Shown: one piece after another, positions 1-7,521 of the stretch
Numbering within the stretch: the first letter of the stretch is position 1
How the letters are laid out: each line of letters begins with the position of its first letter
IMG/VR virus record: IMGVR_UViG_3300035704_000384
Span: 1 to 22,761 of that record
Source: a virus
Reading direction: 5' to 3' (one strand)
Length of the DNA stretch: 22,761 bases
Notes under the pieces: generated by a model
Database searches by the model: none
What the model was told of the DNA's origin: nothing
The model's input: only the letters and a program-made list of their open reading frames with translations
Made by a program: the position numbers and the translations under genes

Positions 1-1134
1 GCCGACCTGGCGGAGCATCGCGATCGTGAACGGGTCGAACTGCGCGTTCGGCCGGGTCGGGTTGGCGAACGTTGCGGTCTCGCCCTTGGCGAGGCTCACG
101 ATGGCGCCGTTGCCGAGCTTTACCTCGTCCTGGTGCAGACCCTCGCCGGACGGCCGCTCGCCGACCACCGGGCCGCCGGCGCCGTCGGATTCGTCGGCAT
201 CGGTCTGCACGAACACCGTGAACATCGCGCCGACGACGGCCGCGCGGACCTCGGCCTCGGAATAGTCGCTGATCTGCTTGAGGTGCTCGATGACCGGCGC
301 GAGGTACGGCACGCCGCGCGTCTGCTCGGCGCGCATGCGGTCGTAGAGATGCAGCACGACCTGCTCGCCGTCGGCGGTGCGCGCCGCGACGCGTTCCCAG
401 TTGAGCGCCGCGGTCTGCAGTCCGCCGGGGTGCTTGTCGGTGACGTGATAGGCGACGTGGACGCCGTCCTGGTCGATCTCGACGCCGCCGGCGAGCGTCG
501 TCGTGTCGATCGCGCGGTTCGGATTGCTGACCCGATCCGCCTCGAGGAGCTGGATCTTGGTGCCGTAGATGTCGCCCGGGTCCTGACGGAACCGCCGGAT
601 GAGGAAGACGTCGCCGGATTCGAGCACCGAGCCGAAGGAGAGCGCCTGCAGCTCATTGAAGTGCTGGACCCGCGAGAAATCGAGCGTGCCGCAGGCATGC
701 TGCCATTCGCGCTCGGCGGCCTGCTCCCATTCGTCCGCCTGCTCCTCGGTGAGGCCGAGCGCCTTGGCGTCGATCGAGGCCTGCAGCTGCAGGCCGTCGC
801 CCACCACGTTGGTGACGTCGGTCGCTATCGCGCCGGTGGCGATCGGGACGTTGCGGCGCAGATCGCGCGATCGCGCGCGCAGCTCCGGCAGGTCGTAGAG
901 GATGTCGCGGTCGGCGCTCGAGGCGAGCGGGCGCCAATTGCGTGTCGCCCGGCGATCGCGGCGGCCGCCGAGATAGCCGCCAAAGATGCCGACGCCGCTA
1001 CCGATGCCGTGCGAGGCGAGCATCGTGCGCGCTTGCAGCCGCTCCATTCCCTTGCGCGGGCTGAAATAGCTGACGATGCGATCGGCGATCGTCCGCGAGT
1101 TGATGCCCGCTTCGAGGAGCTGGCGACGATTCAC
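1..1134 (-). CDS. Phage portal protein, lambda gpB type (partial, C-terminus off window)
   Basis: This is the dodecameric portal through which DNA enters the procapsid. Reading leftward from a GTG at 1134, the protein opens MNRRQLLEAG and continues with an arginine-rich N-terminal region, then DLPELRARSRDLRRN and a segment around VVGDGLQLQ, as in lambda-type portals (Phage_portal_2). The frame is open for 378 codons to the left edge, so the end is missing. The GTG start overlaps the TGA of the preceding small gene as GTGA, which fixes the start. The order terminase small subunit, large subunit, W-like protein, portal is the lambda Nu1-A-W-B order. The family call is from recognition, not a search. 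Confidence 0.9.
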   Translation of the reverse strand, partial: MNRRQLLEAGINSRTIADRIVSYFSPRKGMERLQARTMLASHGIGSGVGIFGGYLGGRRDRRATRNWRPLASSADRDILYDLPELRARSRDLRRNVPIATGAIATDVTNVVGDGLQLQASIDAKALGLTEEQADEWEQAAEREWQHACGTLDFSRVQHFNELQALSFGSVLESGDVFLIRRFRQDPGDIYGTKIQLLEADRVSNPNRAIDTTTLAGGVEIDQDGVHVAYHVTDKHPGGLQTAALNWERVAARTADGEQVVLHLYDRMRAEQTRGVPYLAPVIEHLKQISDYSEAEVRAAVVGAMFTVFVQTDADESDGAGGPVVGERPSGEGLHQDEVKLGNGAIVSLAKGETATFANPTRPNAQFDPFTIAMLRQVG

Positions 1135-1370
1135 GCCTGCACCACGTATCGCGTTCGCCGGCGGCCGCCGGCCGCAGCCGACGTGAGGGATTTCACCTTG
1201 GTGTCCCAGAAGTCCACCTGCTGGCGGATCTCGGCAGCGTCGGCGCGCGTGAGCTTGCGCTGCCCGCCGCCTTGCGGGATCTCGTAGGACTGGCTCGACG
1301 CGACCGCGGTTGATGCCGCGAGCCACGTGTCGAGCTGCGCCTGCGCTTGAGCGAGCGTGATTCCGGCCAT
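1131..1370 (-). CDS. gpW-like head-tail joining protein (DUF6148-like)
   Basis: This 79-residue protein begins MAGITLAQAQAQLDTWLAA and contains a KLTRADAAEIRQQVDFWDTKV stretch. That pattern is typical of the small DUF6148/gpW-like proteins found between terminase and portal genes in alphaproteobacterial phages. In lambda, gpW sits at this position and helps to close the filled head. The ATG at 1370 lies inside the last codons of the large terminase gene. An in-frame TTG at 1382 would add four residues, but the ATG gives the family-like N-terminus. The stop overlaps the portal GTG. The role is inferred from size, motif and position. Confidence 0.82.
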   Translation of the reverse strand: MAGITLAQAQAQLDTWLAASTAVASSQSYEIPQGGGQRKLTRADAAEIRQQVDFWDTKVKSLTSAAAGGRRRTRYVVQA

Positions 1371-1374
1371 TCGG

Positions 1375-3522
1375 TCAGCCAATTCCCCGACTTAAGGTCC
1401 GCCGTCCGCGCCGCGGTGTGGGCGGCACGACCTGCGTTTCTGTGGCGCGCGGCGTCGCCTGATGCGCGGCCTGCGCGGCCGCGGCCTGGCTCGCGAGCTC
1501 GGCCGCGGCCGCCGGACCGGCCGGCGCTTGGTCGACCGCCTGGCGCGGCTTTTCACGTTGCATGCGCAGCGCGTCCCATTGCTCGGGCGTCCGCACGTAC
1601 CAACCGCAACGGATGGCGGCGGCCTCGGCGTACACCTCGGTGTCGAGGACCTCGTTGCGATCGTTGTTTTTGCGCCAACGCGCGTAGGGAAATCCCCAGC
1701 GGTCGACCACGACCTCGCGGCTCTCGGCCGTGAGCTGGATGAAGAAGTCGTCGGTCAGCCCGCGCGGGTAGCCGCAAAATCCGCGGGCGAGCGGACTTGG
1801 CTTCTTGAGGTGCTCATAGAGCGAGCTTTTCAGCCCGCTGACGCCGACATTGTAGAAGCGCTTCTGCGCCCGCTTGGTCTTGCCGTCAGGCCGCTTCTCG
1901 GTGCGCGTGAGCGCGAGCGGCGGCGCATGGTCCGATCTGGCGCCACGAACGATGATCACCCGCGTCCACGGGTGCCGGCGCTCGCGCGCCCAGCCGAACA
2001 CGTCGTTTGTCCAGGCGTTGCCGTCGATCGCCAGCATGTCGACGCCGCGGCGGTTGCCGTGGACATCGGGCCATGTCTCCTTCAGAAGCGCGTCGAGCGC
2101 ATCGCGGCCCTCGATCGTCGCGATGTGGTGTGGGACGACGCGGTAATCGATCGTCCAGCGGCGCAGATTTGGGCCGAAGCCCTTGACGTGCACCTCGGTG
2201 CGATCGCCCTGGCAGTCGACGCCAAGACAGACGAGCAGCGCGCCGATCGGCACCGTGCCGCGCTCGTAGGTCGTCGCCCCCTCGACCGGCCGGCCCTCGA
2301 GGTCGACACCGTCAGCGCGCAGCTGCAGGTCTTTCCACGGTGGCGCCTCGCTGGCGCGCTCGTATTCCAGGCCGAGGACGTCGTTGTAGAACGTCTGCTC
2401 GGCGTTCGGGTCGCCCTCAGCCGCGATCCACTCGCGCGCGATCGATTCCCAATCGCGGAAGCGGCTATAGGCCCGCCAGATATGAAACGACGGGTCTTTG
2501 GCAGCCGGGTTGTCGGCGACCCAGCCATCCTGACTAGCGGAGTTGGCGAGGCCGCGGGCGATGATATCGAGCTTATGCTTGTGCTCGATCTCGCAGCCGC
2601 AGGCCACGCAGGTGAAATGCGCCTTCTCGGGGTGCTCGCGGTCGATGTTGGCGAGGAAGTTCGACCATTCGAGCGGTTGGTGGTGCTCACAGTGCGGGCA
2701 TGGGACGTGGAAGCGTTCCTGCGTCCCGGCCTTGAAGGCCCGCGTGATCCGGCACGTCTTGGCGAAGAGCGGCGTGCCCAGCTTGAGGATTTTCGCCCAA
2801 TCAAACGCCGCCGACCGGTTGTCGGCCTGCCGCTCCGGATCGCCGGCCTCGTTGGTCTCCCATTTTGCGAGGTCGTCCTGGACCTGCTTCGGCCAGGACA
2901 CCATGGAGAGCGAGGCTTCCGAACTCGCACCCGAGATCTGCAGGCTGCCGCGCCCGTCGCGCGTCTCCTGGTAGAGGATTGTGTCCGTCGCGGCCCGCGA
3001 TCGCCCTTCGCCGAAGAGCCGCGACAGCGCGACGGACCCCTTGCGCATCTGTTTCCATTTGCGCCTCGACCACCGGACCGCGTTGTCGTGGGTCGGGTGG
3101 ACATAGCCCATGTCGCACGGATCGAGGTCCATGCTGCCGCCGATGAAGATCGCTCCAACGGTGGTTTTGAAGAACTGCGCCGACGCCTTGATCGAGATCG
3201 TGCGCGCCGTGTGCTCGGGCCCGAGCACCTTCAGGATGCGCACCGACGGCGGGATAGTGTCGCGCCGGTACGGGCCCGGCACCGGGCTTTCGCGCCCGAA
3301 CTTGATGTGCGCCTCGGCCCAGGCGTTGAGGTCCGCCGGCGGCGGCGGCCGCAGTGCGCGTTCGGTCACTGTGAGGACCGCGAGCCGCGGCTCGAGGAGA
3401 CAGTTGGCCGGTGGGGCGCCGCCCTGCGTCTCGCCCGCTATCGGCGGCCCAACCCTCCCCGCGGCGGAGCGTTTAGCGGGAGTGCCAGGCGGCGGCGCTT
3501 GGCCGATGCCGGTTTCTATCAT
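1375..3522 (-). CDS. Terminase large subunit, lambda gpA family
   Basis: This 715-residue packaging motor and nuclease shows the GpA plan. A short lead is followed by an ATPase with a Walker A-like stretch KASAQFFKTTVG (about residues 112-123) and acidic residues in VQDDLAKWETNEAGDPE (about 214-230) at the Walker B position. A CPHC...CVAC zinc-binding pair (about 275-308) follows. The C-terminal nuclease region has acidic motifs such as LGVDCQGDR and LAIDGNAW. The ATG overlaps the small-subunit stop as ATGA, supporting the start although the first 50 residues are low complexity; a GTG at 3369 is a less likely alternative. GpA-type terminases usually cut cos sites and leave cohesive ends. Confidence 0.94.
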   Translation of the reverse strand: MIETGIGQAPPPGTPAKRSAAGRVGPPIAGETQGGAPPANCLLEPRLAVLTVTERALRPPPPADLNAWAEAHIKFGRESPVPGPYRRDTIPPSVRILKVLGPEHTARTISIKASAQFFKTTVGAIFIGGSMDLDPCDMGYVHPTHDNAVRWSRRKWKQMRKGSVALSRLFGEGRSRAATDTILYQETRDGRGSLQISGASSEASLSMVSWPKQVQDDLAKWETNEAGDPERQADNRSAAFDWAKILKLGTPLFAKTCRITRAFKAGTQERFHVPCPHCEHHQPLEWSNFLANIDREHPEKAHFTCVACGCEIEHKHKLDIIARGLANSASQDGWVADNPAAKDPSFHIWRAYSRFRDWESIAREWIAAEGDPNAEQTFYNDVLGLEYERASEAPPWKDLQLRADGVDLEGRPVEGATTYERGTVPIGALLVCLGVDCQGDRTEVHVKGFGPNLRRWTIDYRVVPHHIATIEGRDALDALLKETWPDVHGNRRGVDMLAIDGNAWTNDVFGWARERRHPWTRVIIVRGARSDHAPPLALTRTEKRPDGKTKRAQKRFYNVGVSGLKSSLYEHLKKPSPLARGFCGYPRGLTDDFFIQLTAESREVVVDRWGFPYARWRKNNDRNEVLDTEVYAEAAAIRCGWYVRTPEQWDALRMQREKPRQAVDQAPAGPAAAAELASQAAAAQAAHQATPRATETQVVPPTPRRGRRTLSRGIG

Positions 3523-4151
3523 TCGGCGGCGTTCGCGTCCTGCTCGAGCGTCGCGAGCTCGGCCGCGGCCGCGTCAGCCTTCTCGCCACGATGCAAGCGA
3601 AAAAGCCCGCGCGCTTCGACCGAGAGCGCTTTCCAATCGAGCCCGTATTTGTTGGCGAGCTCGCGGGCGAGCGGGCCGGCAATGAACGTCTCGACGTCGC
3701 CAACGAGCTTGGCGAGCTCGCGGCCCCATTCCTGCTGCGCGGCGGCGGCGTCGATCCAGCGCCCCTCGGCGACGGCGAGCTCCCGGCGCGCCTTTTCGGC
3801 CGCGTATTCCGCCTTGTCGGCATCGGCCTTGCGCCTGCGGCTCAGGTCTTCATCGGCCGCGGCGACCTCCGCCGCGCGCTTAGACGCCCTGACCAGGTAG
3901 GGCTCGGCAGGCTGCTCGCCCGGGACGCCGATCGGCGCGACGGCTGGAGCCGGCTGAGCCGCCTGCTGGGCCGGATCGAGGCCGCGCGCCAGGTCGGCGT
4001 CGGCCTGCTCGACCCAAACCCGGGCCCGGTTCCCCTTACCCTCGAGCGCGGAGGGCGTGATCTTGCCCTCTTTGATCCAGTTGGAGACCGCCGCCGGCGA
4101 TCGCCCCTTCAGGCGGGCGTACTCGCCCTTCGTGACGACGGTTTTGTTCAA
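3519..4151 (-). CDS. Terminase small subunit, Nu1-like
   Basis: This 210-residue protein has an N-terminal winged HTH resembling Nu1 (VTKGEYARLKGRSPAAVSNW, residues 6-25), a Pro/Ala-rich linker, and a long charged helical region from about residue 85 onward. Nu1-type subunits bind the packaging site through the wHTH and hold the large subunit through their C-terminus. The start is TTG at 4151; no ATG or GTG lies just upstream of the HTH and the Shine-Dalgarno is weak, so this start is moderately sure. The stop overlaps the gpA-like start. The untranslated 124 bp upstream hold short TTTCAG repeats that could be its target. Confidence 0.86.
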   Translation of the reverse strand: MNKTVVTKGEYARLKGRSPAAVSNWIKEGKITPSALEGKGNRARVWVEQADADLARGLDPAQQAAQPAPAVAPIGVPGEQPAEPYLVRASKRAAEVAAADEDLSRRRKADADKAEYAAEKARRELAVAEGRWIDAAAAQQEWGRELAKLVGDVETFIAGPLARELANKYGLDWKALSVEARGLFRLHRGEKADAAAAELATLEQDANAAE

Positions 4152-4275
4152 TTTCAGCCCGATTTTCAGACCGCCACTGAAATTCAGGCTCTTTGAACCC
4201 CCGTTTAACTAGCGATATGGCGGGGCAGCGGCGCGCGAATCGCATCCCACTCGCTGGGAGGACCCTGGGACGATG
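4152..4275. other. Non-coding stretch upstream of terminase small subunit; candidate cos/packaging site
   Basis: No gene fits here. TTTCAG occurs at 4152-4157 and 4164-4169, and its inverse CTGAAA at 4177-4182. AATTTCAG and CTGAAATT (4150-4157, 4177-4184) form a perfect 8-bp inverted repeat. Nearer 4276 is a short hairpin TCCCA/TGGGA. In lambda the cos site and its terminase-binding repeats lie directly upstream of nu1, so position and repeats fit. The exact nick site cannot be read from sequence. Confidence 0.4.
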
Positions 4276-4593
4276 TCAGGACGACGCTGAGAGGCCTGCC
4301 ACCAGGAGGGCGCTGATCTCGCGCGCCGCGTTGGCGCAATCCTGTGGCCGCACAAAGGTCACGGCGGCAATCGCCGACGCGATCGCGCCGACGTCACGCG
4401 CACGCGCGATCAATTGCTGCCGCTCCTCGAGCTGACGCTCGACGTCGATCGCCGTCTGCTCGTCGAGCCACAACCCGACATCACCACGCGGATGACTTAC
4501 GTCGACACGCGGACGATGCGCCGCCGGTCGCGACCGCGCGATCGGAAAGCGGATGATCTCGGCGTCGAGCTGTTGATGGCGCCGCGCGTTCAT
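4276..4593 (-). CDS. Hypothetical protein, 105 aa
   Basis: I do not recognise this protein. It begins MNARRHQQLDAEIIRFPIAR, then has a helical ERQLEERQQLIARARDVGAIASAIAAV stretch. A short IIRFP motif like this is common near the start of small rhizobial proteins, but I know no function for it. It has no membrane segment or signal peptide. Its ATG overlaps the stop of the next gene upstream as ATGA, so it is probably translationally coupled. It is the last gene before the presumed packaging site. It is probably real, because the coupled spacing matches its neighbours. Confidence 0.6.
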   Translation of the reverse strand: MNARRHQQLDAEIIRFPIARSRPAAHRPRVDVSHPRGDVGLWLDEQTAIDVERQLEERQQLIARARDVGAIASAIAAVTFVRPQDCANAAREISALLVAGLSASS

Positions 4594-4973
4594 TCGATGT
4601 CAACGCTCACGGACGGCTTGCGGTCCTCGGTGTACTTCTCGACCATATCGACGAGGCCGTCGGCCACCAGCCGGTCACGGCGCGCTTCCGACAGATCGAG
4701 AAACACCTCGGGCTTCAATGTCGGCACGATGCCTTTGAACGTTCGCACGCTCTGCTTGGTCACCCTGACAGCGCCCTTGCCGTCGAACTTCTCGCCGAAG
4801 CCTATACCGCCGCTGATGCTGAACTCGCGCAGCTCATCCTTGAGCGTTTCGACCTTCGCAAAAACCTTCGCGTGCTCGATCAGGTGATCGAGCAGCTTCT
4901 CCGCAGTCGCGCGGCGCTTGCGCGCGTCAGCGGTCGGTGCTGCGGTCGCGATCATAGTCGATTGGGCCGGCAT
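4590..4973 (-). CDS. Hypothetical protein, about 127 aa
   Basis: The function is not recognised. From the ATG at 4973 the product begins MPAQSTMIATAAPTADARKRR and has a helical region EKLLDHLIEHAKVFAKVETLKDELREF, followed by a glycine-containing segment and a mostly charged C-terminus. A second ATG at 4955 is an equal alternative. The frame is open far upstream, but that extension is arginine-rich read-through over the neighbouring gene and is discounted. The start lies inside the preceding membrane-protein gene by 29 or 47 bp, a longer overlap than most in this operon. No membrane segment is seen. Confidence 0.6.
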   Translation of the reverse strand: MPAQSTMIATAAPTADARKRRATAEKLLDHLIEHAKVFAKVETLKDELREFSISGGIGFGEKFDGKGAVRVTKQSVRTFKGIVPTLKPEVFLDLSEARRDRLVADGLVDMVEKYTEDRKPSVSVDIE

Positions 4974-5316
4974 TGAGCACTCGCTTGAGTGAACACAGGA
5001 CGCGAAGTCCGCAACTTTCCGGCACCGCGGGCGGTAACGCCTTAAGCGGGTCGACTGCACGAGGTCGCGCCGCGCGTTGCGAGGTTGGCTTGCGCTTCGG
5101 TTGCGTAAGATCGGCCGGCGCCGGTGCGGCATCGGCGACCGGCGCCGGCTTCGCAGCATCCGGAACGACAACGCCAGGCGGCGCCGGCGCCGAATCCGGA
5201 AGGCCTCGCGCGGCCGGCGTCGGTTCGACCGGCGCGGCCTTGTGCGGTGGCGGCACGATCAGCCACAGCGTGAAGATCGCCGCGATGATCACCGCGATCG
5301 CCAGGAAAATCCGCAT
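4927..5316 (-). CDS. Small membrane-anchored protein, Pro/Ala-rich
   Basis: This 129-residue protein has one N-terminal membrane segment (MRIFLAIAVIIAAIFTLWLI, residues 1-20). A long Pro/Ala-rich stretch follows, then a basic C-terminus with two cysteines (ESCGLRVLCSLK). The layout implies an inner-membrane anchor with an extended periplasmic tail, somewhat like a spanin subunit or a TonB-like stalk, but there is no clear coiled coil and I do not assign a lysis role. The ATG at 5316 is preceded by GAGGAG at 11-nt spacing, which favours it over a start 17 codons upstream. It follows the preceding gene by 31 bp. Confidence 0.62.
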   Translation of the reverse strand: MRIFLAIAVIIAAIFTLWLIVPPPHKAAPVEPTPAARGLPDSAPAPPGVVVPDAAKPAPVADAAPAPADLTQPKRKPTSQRAARPRAVDPLKALPPAVPESCGLRVLCSLKRVLNAGPIDYDRDRSTDR

Positions 5317-5347
5317 TTTCAGGATTGCTCCTCGAGGTCGCGGCTTG

Positions 5348-5563
5348 TCAGCCCCAGCCGTGCTCACAGACGCGCACCGCGACGTCGATGTTCTCCGCCG
5401 CGAAAACCTTGGCCTCGGCTTCGCTGTCGAAGCGCTTCGCCTTGTTGTGATCCATCGACCAGCGGACGCCGCCGCCCCACACGTCGCAAAAATATGTCGG
5501 CGCGCGCGGCCGCGACGCCGCGAGCTCGATGAGCCAGGCGAAGGTGCAGGGCGCGCGTCCCAT
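5348..5563 (-). CDS. Small phage protein of unknown function, 71 aa
   Basis: The product begins MGRAPCTFAWLIELA and has the pattern YFCDVWGGGVRWSMDHNKAKRFDSEAEAKVFA. An N-terminal short strand followed by W...D..KA.RF...AEA is common in small alphaproteobacterial phage proteins, but no function is known to me. The ATG at 5563 overlaps the recombinase stop as ATGA. A GTG immediately before it (5566) makes GTGATGA, so either could initiate. It is cotranscribed with the recombinase upstream. Confidence 0.62.
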   Translation of the reverse strand: MGRAPCTFAWLIELAASRPRAPTYFCDVWGGGVRWSMDHNKAKRFDSEAEAKVFAAENIDVAVRVCEHGWG

Positions 5564-6525
5564 CACAAAAACCTCTTGCCGGCGTGGTCTTTGAACGCCT
5601 TGGCGCGGCGATCGTAGACGCGCAGCGTCTTCACGTCGGTGTGCCGCGATACGTCCATTACCTTGAAGATGTCGGCGCCGTGCGTGAGCGCCGACGTGAT
5701 GAAGCCGGCGCGCAGCGAGTGGCCCGAGAAGATCTTCGGATCGAGCCTCACGCGCGCCGCGTGACGCTTGACGACGCGCGCGACGTCCTTGTCGGACAGG
5801 CGTTTCTCGCTGACGCGCTGGCCCTTGCCGATCGACACGAACAGCGGGCCATCCAATCTGCCGATCACCGCCAGCCAGGCCTCGACGGCCTCCACGACCT
5901 GGAGCTTGCGGCCGCGCGGCACGGCGATATGCGCGCCCTGCCCTTCCTGGTCGGTCTTGGCCCGCCGGATATGCACGATGAGCCCGGAAGTATGCCGCTC
6001 GACATCAGGGACATCGAGCGCGGCGAGCTCCGAGCGCCGGAGCGCGGCCGAGAAGCCCAGCAACAAGAGCGCCTTGTCGCGCAATCCTGAAGGCGTTTCT
6101 GCAACGCCCTTGAGCATGCGCGCGATCGCGCGGTCGGTCGCCGGCTCCTTCTGCGTGACCGCGGTGCCGAGCTTGCGGCGGATCCCGCGCGCCACGGCCT
6201 TGACCGGCTCGGCATTGGTCGGCGGCTCGAAGCCGGCGAGCTTGTGCGCGTAGCCGATCCCAGCCGAGCGCCGGTTGATCGTCGAGACCTTCAGCCCGCT
6301 ATCGGCGAGGTGCGCCAGGTAGGCGGCCGTCGTCTCGACCGACGCCGGCAGCGGGCTTCTTCCCACAGACTGACACCAGCTGCAGAAATGATCGAAATCC
6401 GCTTTGTAAGCCGTTCGTGTGGCTTCGGATTTCTCGGCCCGCGCATAAGTGGCCGCCGAGCTCAGTACATCCGTGATGCTCGGGGCCGAGCCGCCGCCCG
6501 CACGCGGTACCGGAAGGTCGGGCAT
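5563..6525 (-). CDS. Tyrosine recombinase (integrase/Xer-like)
   Basis: This 320-residue protein carries a complete tyrosine-recombinase active site: Arg163 in ALRRSEL, Lys190 in RRAKTDQEG, His269 and Arg272 in GHSLRAGF, His295 in SRHTDVKT, and the nucleophile Tyr304 in LRVYDRR. Residues 15-110 look like the SAM-like core-binding domain. The ATG at 6525 starts just before a Gly/Pro linker; the frame stays open 56 codons farther but that stretch is poor in protein character. It lies between small unknowns and the packaging block, far from the second recombinase at the right edge. It may integrate, excise or resolve multimers; sequence alone does not say which. Confidence 0.93.
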   Translation of the reverse strand: MPDLPVPRAGGGSAPSITDVLSSAATYARAEKSEATRTAYKADFDHFCSWCQSVGRSPLPASVETTAAYLAHLADSGLKVSTINRRSAGIGYAHKLAGFEPPTNAEPVKAVARGIRRKLGTAVTQKEPATDRAIARMLKGVAETPSGLRDKALLLLGFSAALRRSELAALDVPDVERHTSGLIVHIRRAKTDQEGQGAHIAVPRGRKLQVVEAVEAWLAVIGRLDGPLFVSIGKGQRVSEKRLSDKDVARVVKRHAARVRLDPKIFSGHSLRAGFITSALTHGADIFKVMDVSRHTDVKTLRVYDRRAKAFKDHAGKRFL

Positions 6526-6568
6526 TGGCTCATTTGAACGATAATTTTCCGACCTCGAGGTGAGGTCG

Positions 6569-6754
6569 TCAGGCCGCGCGTTTGAGCAGCCCTCCGATCT
6601 TGCAGCCGGCGGCTGCAAGAAGCTCGCGCCGCCTTGAGGCAGCTCCGGTCGCGATCCAGATCGCATAGGCTGCGGTCGCGGCGCTCGCCGCATTGGTGAG
6701 CAGCAAAAAGATGACGGCTGCCTCGAGGAACTGAATGAACTGATCGCGCAGCAT
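6569..6754 (-). CDS. Small single-pass membrane protein, 61 aa
   Basis: The protein begins MLRDQFIQFLEAAVIFLLLT and has a hydrophobic span from about residue 11 to 34 (AAVIFLLLTNAASAATAAYAI), then a basic tail with RRRELLAAAG. It could be a small inner-membrane protein of holin-like size, but nothing identifies it as one. The ATG overlaps the preceding stop as ATGA and is itself preceded by an in-frame GTG, giving the same GTGATGA junction found at 5566-5560. Confidence 0.55.
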   Translation of the reverse strand: MLRDQFIQFLEAAVIFLLLTNAASAATAAYAIWIATGAASRRRELLAAAGCKIGGLLKRAA

Positions 6755-7041
6755 CACTTCAAGCGGGGGCGAGCGTCGAACCGATAGGTCGCGACCGTCC
6801 TGCCCTGGCCGTTCATGACGAACACATCACCCACGTCGATCACCGTGCGCGTCATGCCGTGACCATCGAGCCGCAGAAACGCGACGTGGCGCCGGCCGGC
6901 GCAGTCCATCTGATCGGTCGGCTCGCTTGCCGCCGAGATCAACGAGACGGCTGGGGCAGCGAAGATCTCCTCGCCGCCGCCTTGGAACCTCCAAAGCACC
7001 GTGAACATCGCTCCGTTCTCCTGCTTCTGCTGCTGAGACAT
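6754..7041 (-). CDS. Hypothetical protein, 95 aa
   Basis: This is not recognised. After a Gln-rich start (MSQQQKQENG) it has a strand-rich body with FTVLWRFQGGGEEIFAAP and DVGDVFVMNGQGRTVATYRFD, suggesting a small beta-barrel-like cytoplasmic protein. The ATG is preceded by AAAGG within a short inverted repeat (AAAGG/CCTTT). Downstream it overlaps the small membrane-protein gene. A hairpin at 7102-7121 separates it from the gene upstream. Confidence 0.55.
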   Translation of the reverse strand: MSQQQKQENGAMFTVLWRFQGGGEEIFAAPAVSLISAASEPTDQMDCAGRRHVAFLRLDGHGMTRTVIDVGDVFVMNGQGRTVATYRFDARPRLK

Positions 7042-7101
7042 AAAGGCGGCCTTTGGCTATCGCGTCACGCCGGCGGCGATCGTGGTCCGCCGAACAGCAC
7101 G

Positions 7102-7121
7102 GGCCGCCGTGATCGGCGGCC
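7102..7121. terminator. Perfect GC hairpin between two small genes
   Basis: GGCCGCCG (7102-7109) and CGGCGGCC (7114-7121) form an 8-bp perfect stem with a TGAT loop, 8 bp beyond the TAA of the gene ending at 7129. No T-run follows on either strand, so it could be an attenuator or mRNA-stabilising hairpin rather than a classical terminator. Confidence 0.4.
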
Positions 7122-7128
7122 GGCCGCC

Positions 7129-7386
7129 TTAGGGTCGGTCCAACGTGAAGAAGCGCGGCTCGACCAGGATGTCGGCGCTCGTGCGCTCGTAACCGCCGTT
7201 GCTTTGATCGGGGTCGAGCTGATGCCCGTTGGCCTTCACGTAGATGAAGCGATCGTCCGTGTCGTAGGACAGGCCGTTGATCGCCGCGTTCAAAAGCGCC
7301 CGAACCACATCTGGCAGATGCGCCTTCATCACGTTGCGGCGCGCCGTCTCTTTCGTTCGGAAATTGCCTTCGAACGAGTACGACAT
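7129..7386 (-). CDS. Hypothetical protein, 85 aa
   Basis: The function is not known. The product begins MSYSFEGNFRTKETARRNV and continues with KAHLPDVVRALLNAAINGL and DDRFIYVKANGHQ, an alternating strand-helix-strand pattern found in small phage proteins that I cannot name. The ATG at 7386 has GGGAG at about 10 nt upstream. The frame runs 40 codons farther upstream, but that part overlaps a hairpin and promoter-like sequence and is not counted. It appears to be the first gene of its own short transcription unit. Confidence 0.6.
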   Translation of the reverse strand: MSYSFEGNFRTKETARRNVMKAHLPDVVRALLNAAINGLSYDTDDRFIYVKANGHQLDPDQSNGGYERTSADILVEPRFFTLDRP

Positions 7387-7429
7387 GACCTGGAACTCCC
7401 GGGTTGAAAAGGTCGACTTCCGTTTGTCG

Positions 7430-7448
7430 GCCGATAAATCGGCGTCAA
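7430..7448 (-). promoter_or_regulatory. Possible promoter -35 with palindromic operator
   Basis: Reading leftward, TTGACG (7448-7443) abuts the perfect palindrome GCCGAT-AA-ATCGGC (7430-7443, top strand). A -10 at the right spacing is poor (AAACGG). A 14-bp palindrome beside a -35 is the usual arrangement of a repressor site. It differs from the ACCAA-type operators near the CI-like gene, so another regulator would be needed. Confidence 0.3.
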
Positions 7449-7476
7449 AAACGAAGCCGCGAAAGGTCGGAAAATC

Positions 7477-7504
7477 GTGTCCGGGAAGGACCGTTATCGG
7501 ACAC
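7477..7504 (-). terminator. Hairpin downstream of 55-aa gene
   Basis: On the minus strand GTGTCCG and CGGACAC form a 7-bp perfect stem with a 14-nt loop, followed by GATTTTCC. It lies about 18 bp beyond the end of the gene at 7522, so it is placed to terminate or attenuate transcription before the unit starting near 7448. The T-run is short. Confidence 0.45.
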
Positions 7505-7521
7505 AAAAACCAGCGGCAGAA

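Noticed and set aside
133-1287. A 384-codon plus-strand open frame opposite the portal gene
   Set aside because: The minus-strand portal frame has clear family motifs and a coupled start; the plus frame is compositional shadow.
1462-3900. An 812-codon open frame on the plus strand opposite the terminase genes
   Set aside because: It is antisense to two recognisable packaging genes, is Arg/Asp/Val-rich in the way of GC-rich shadow frames, spans the junction of both genes and shows no domain.
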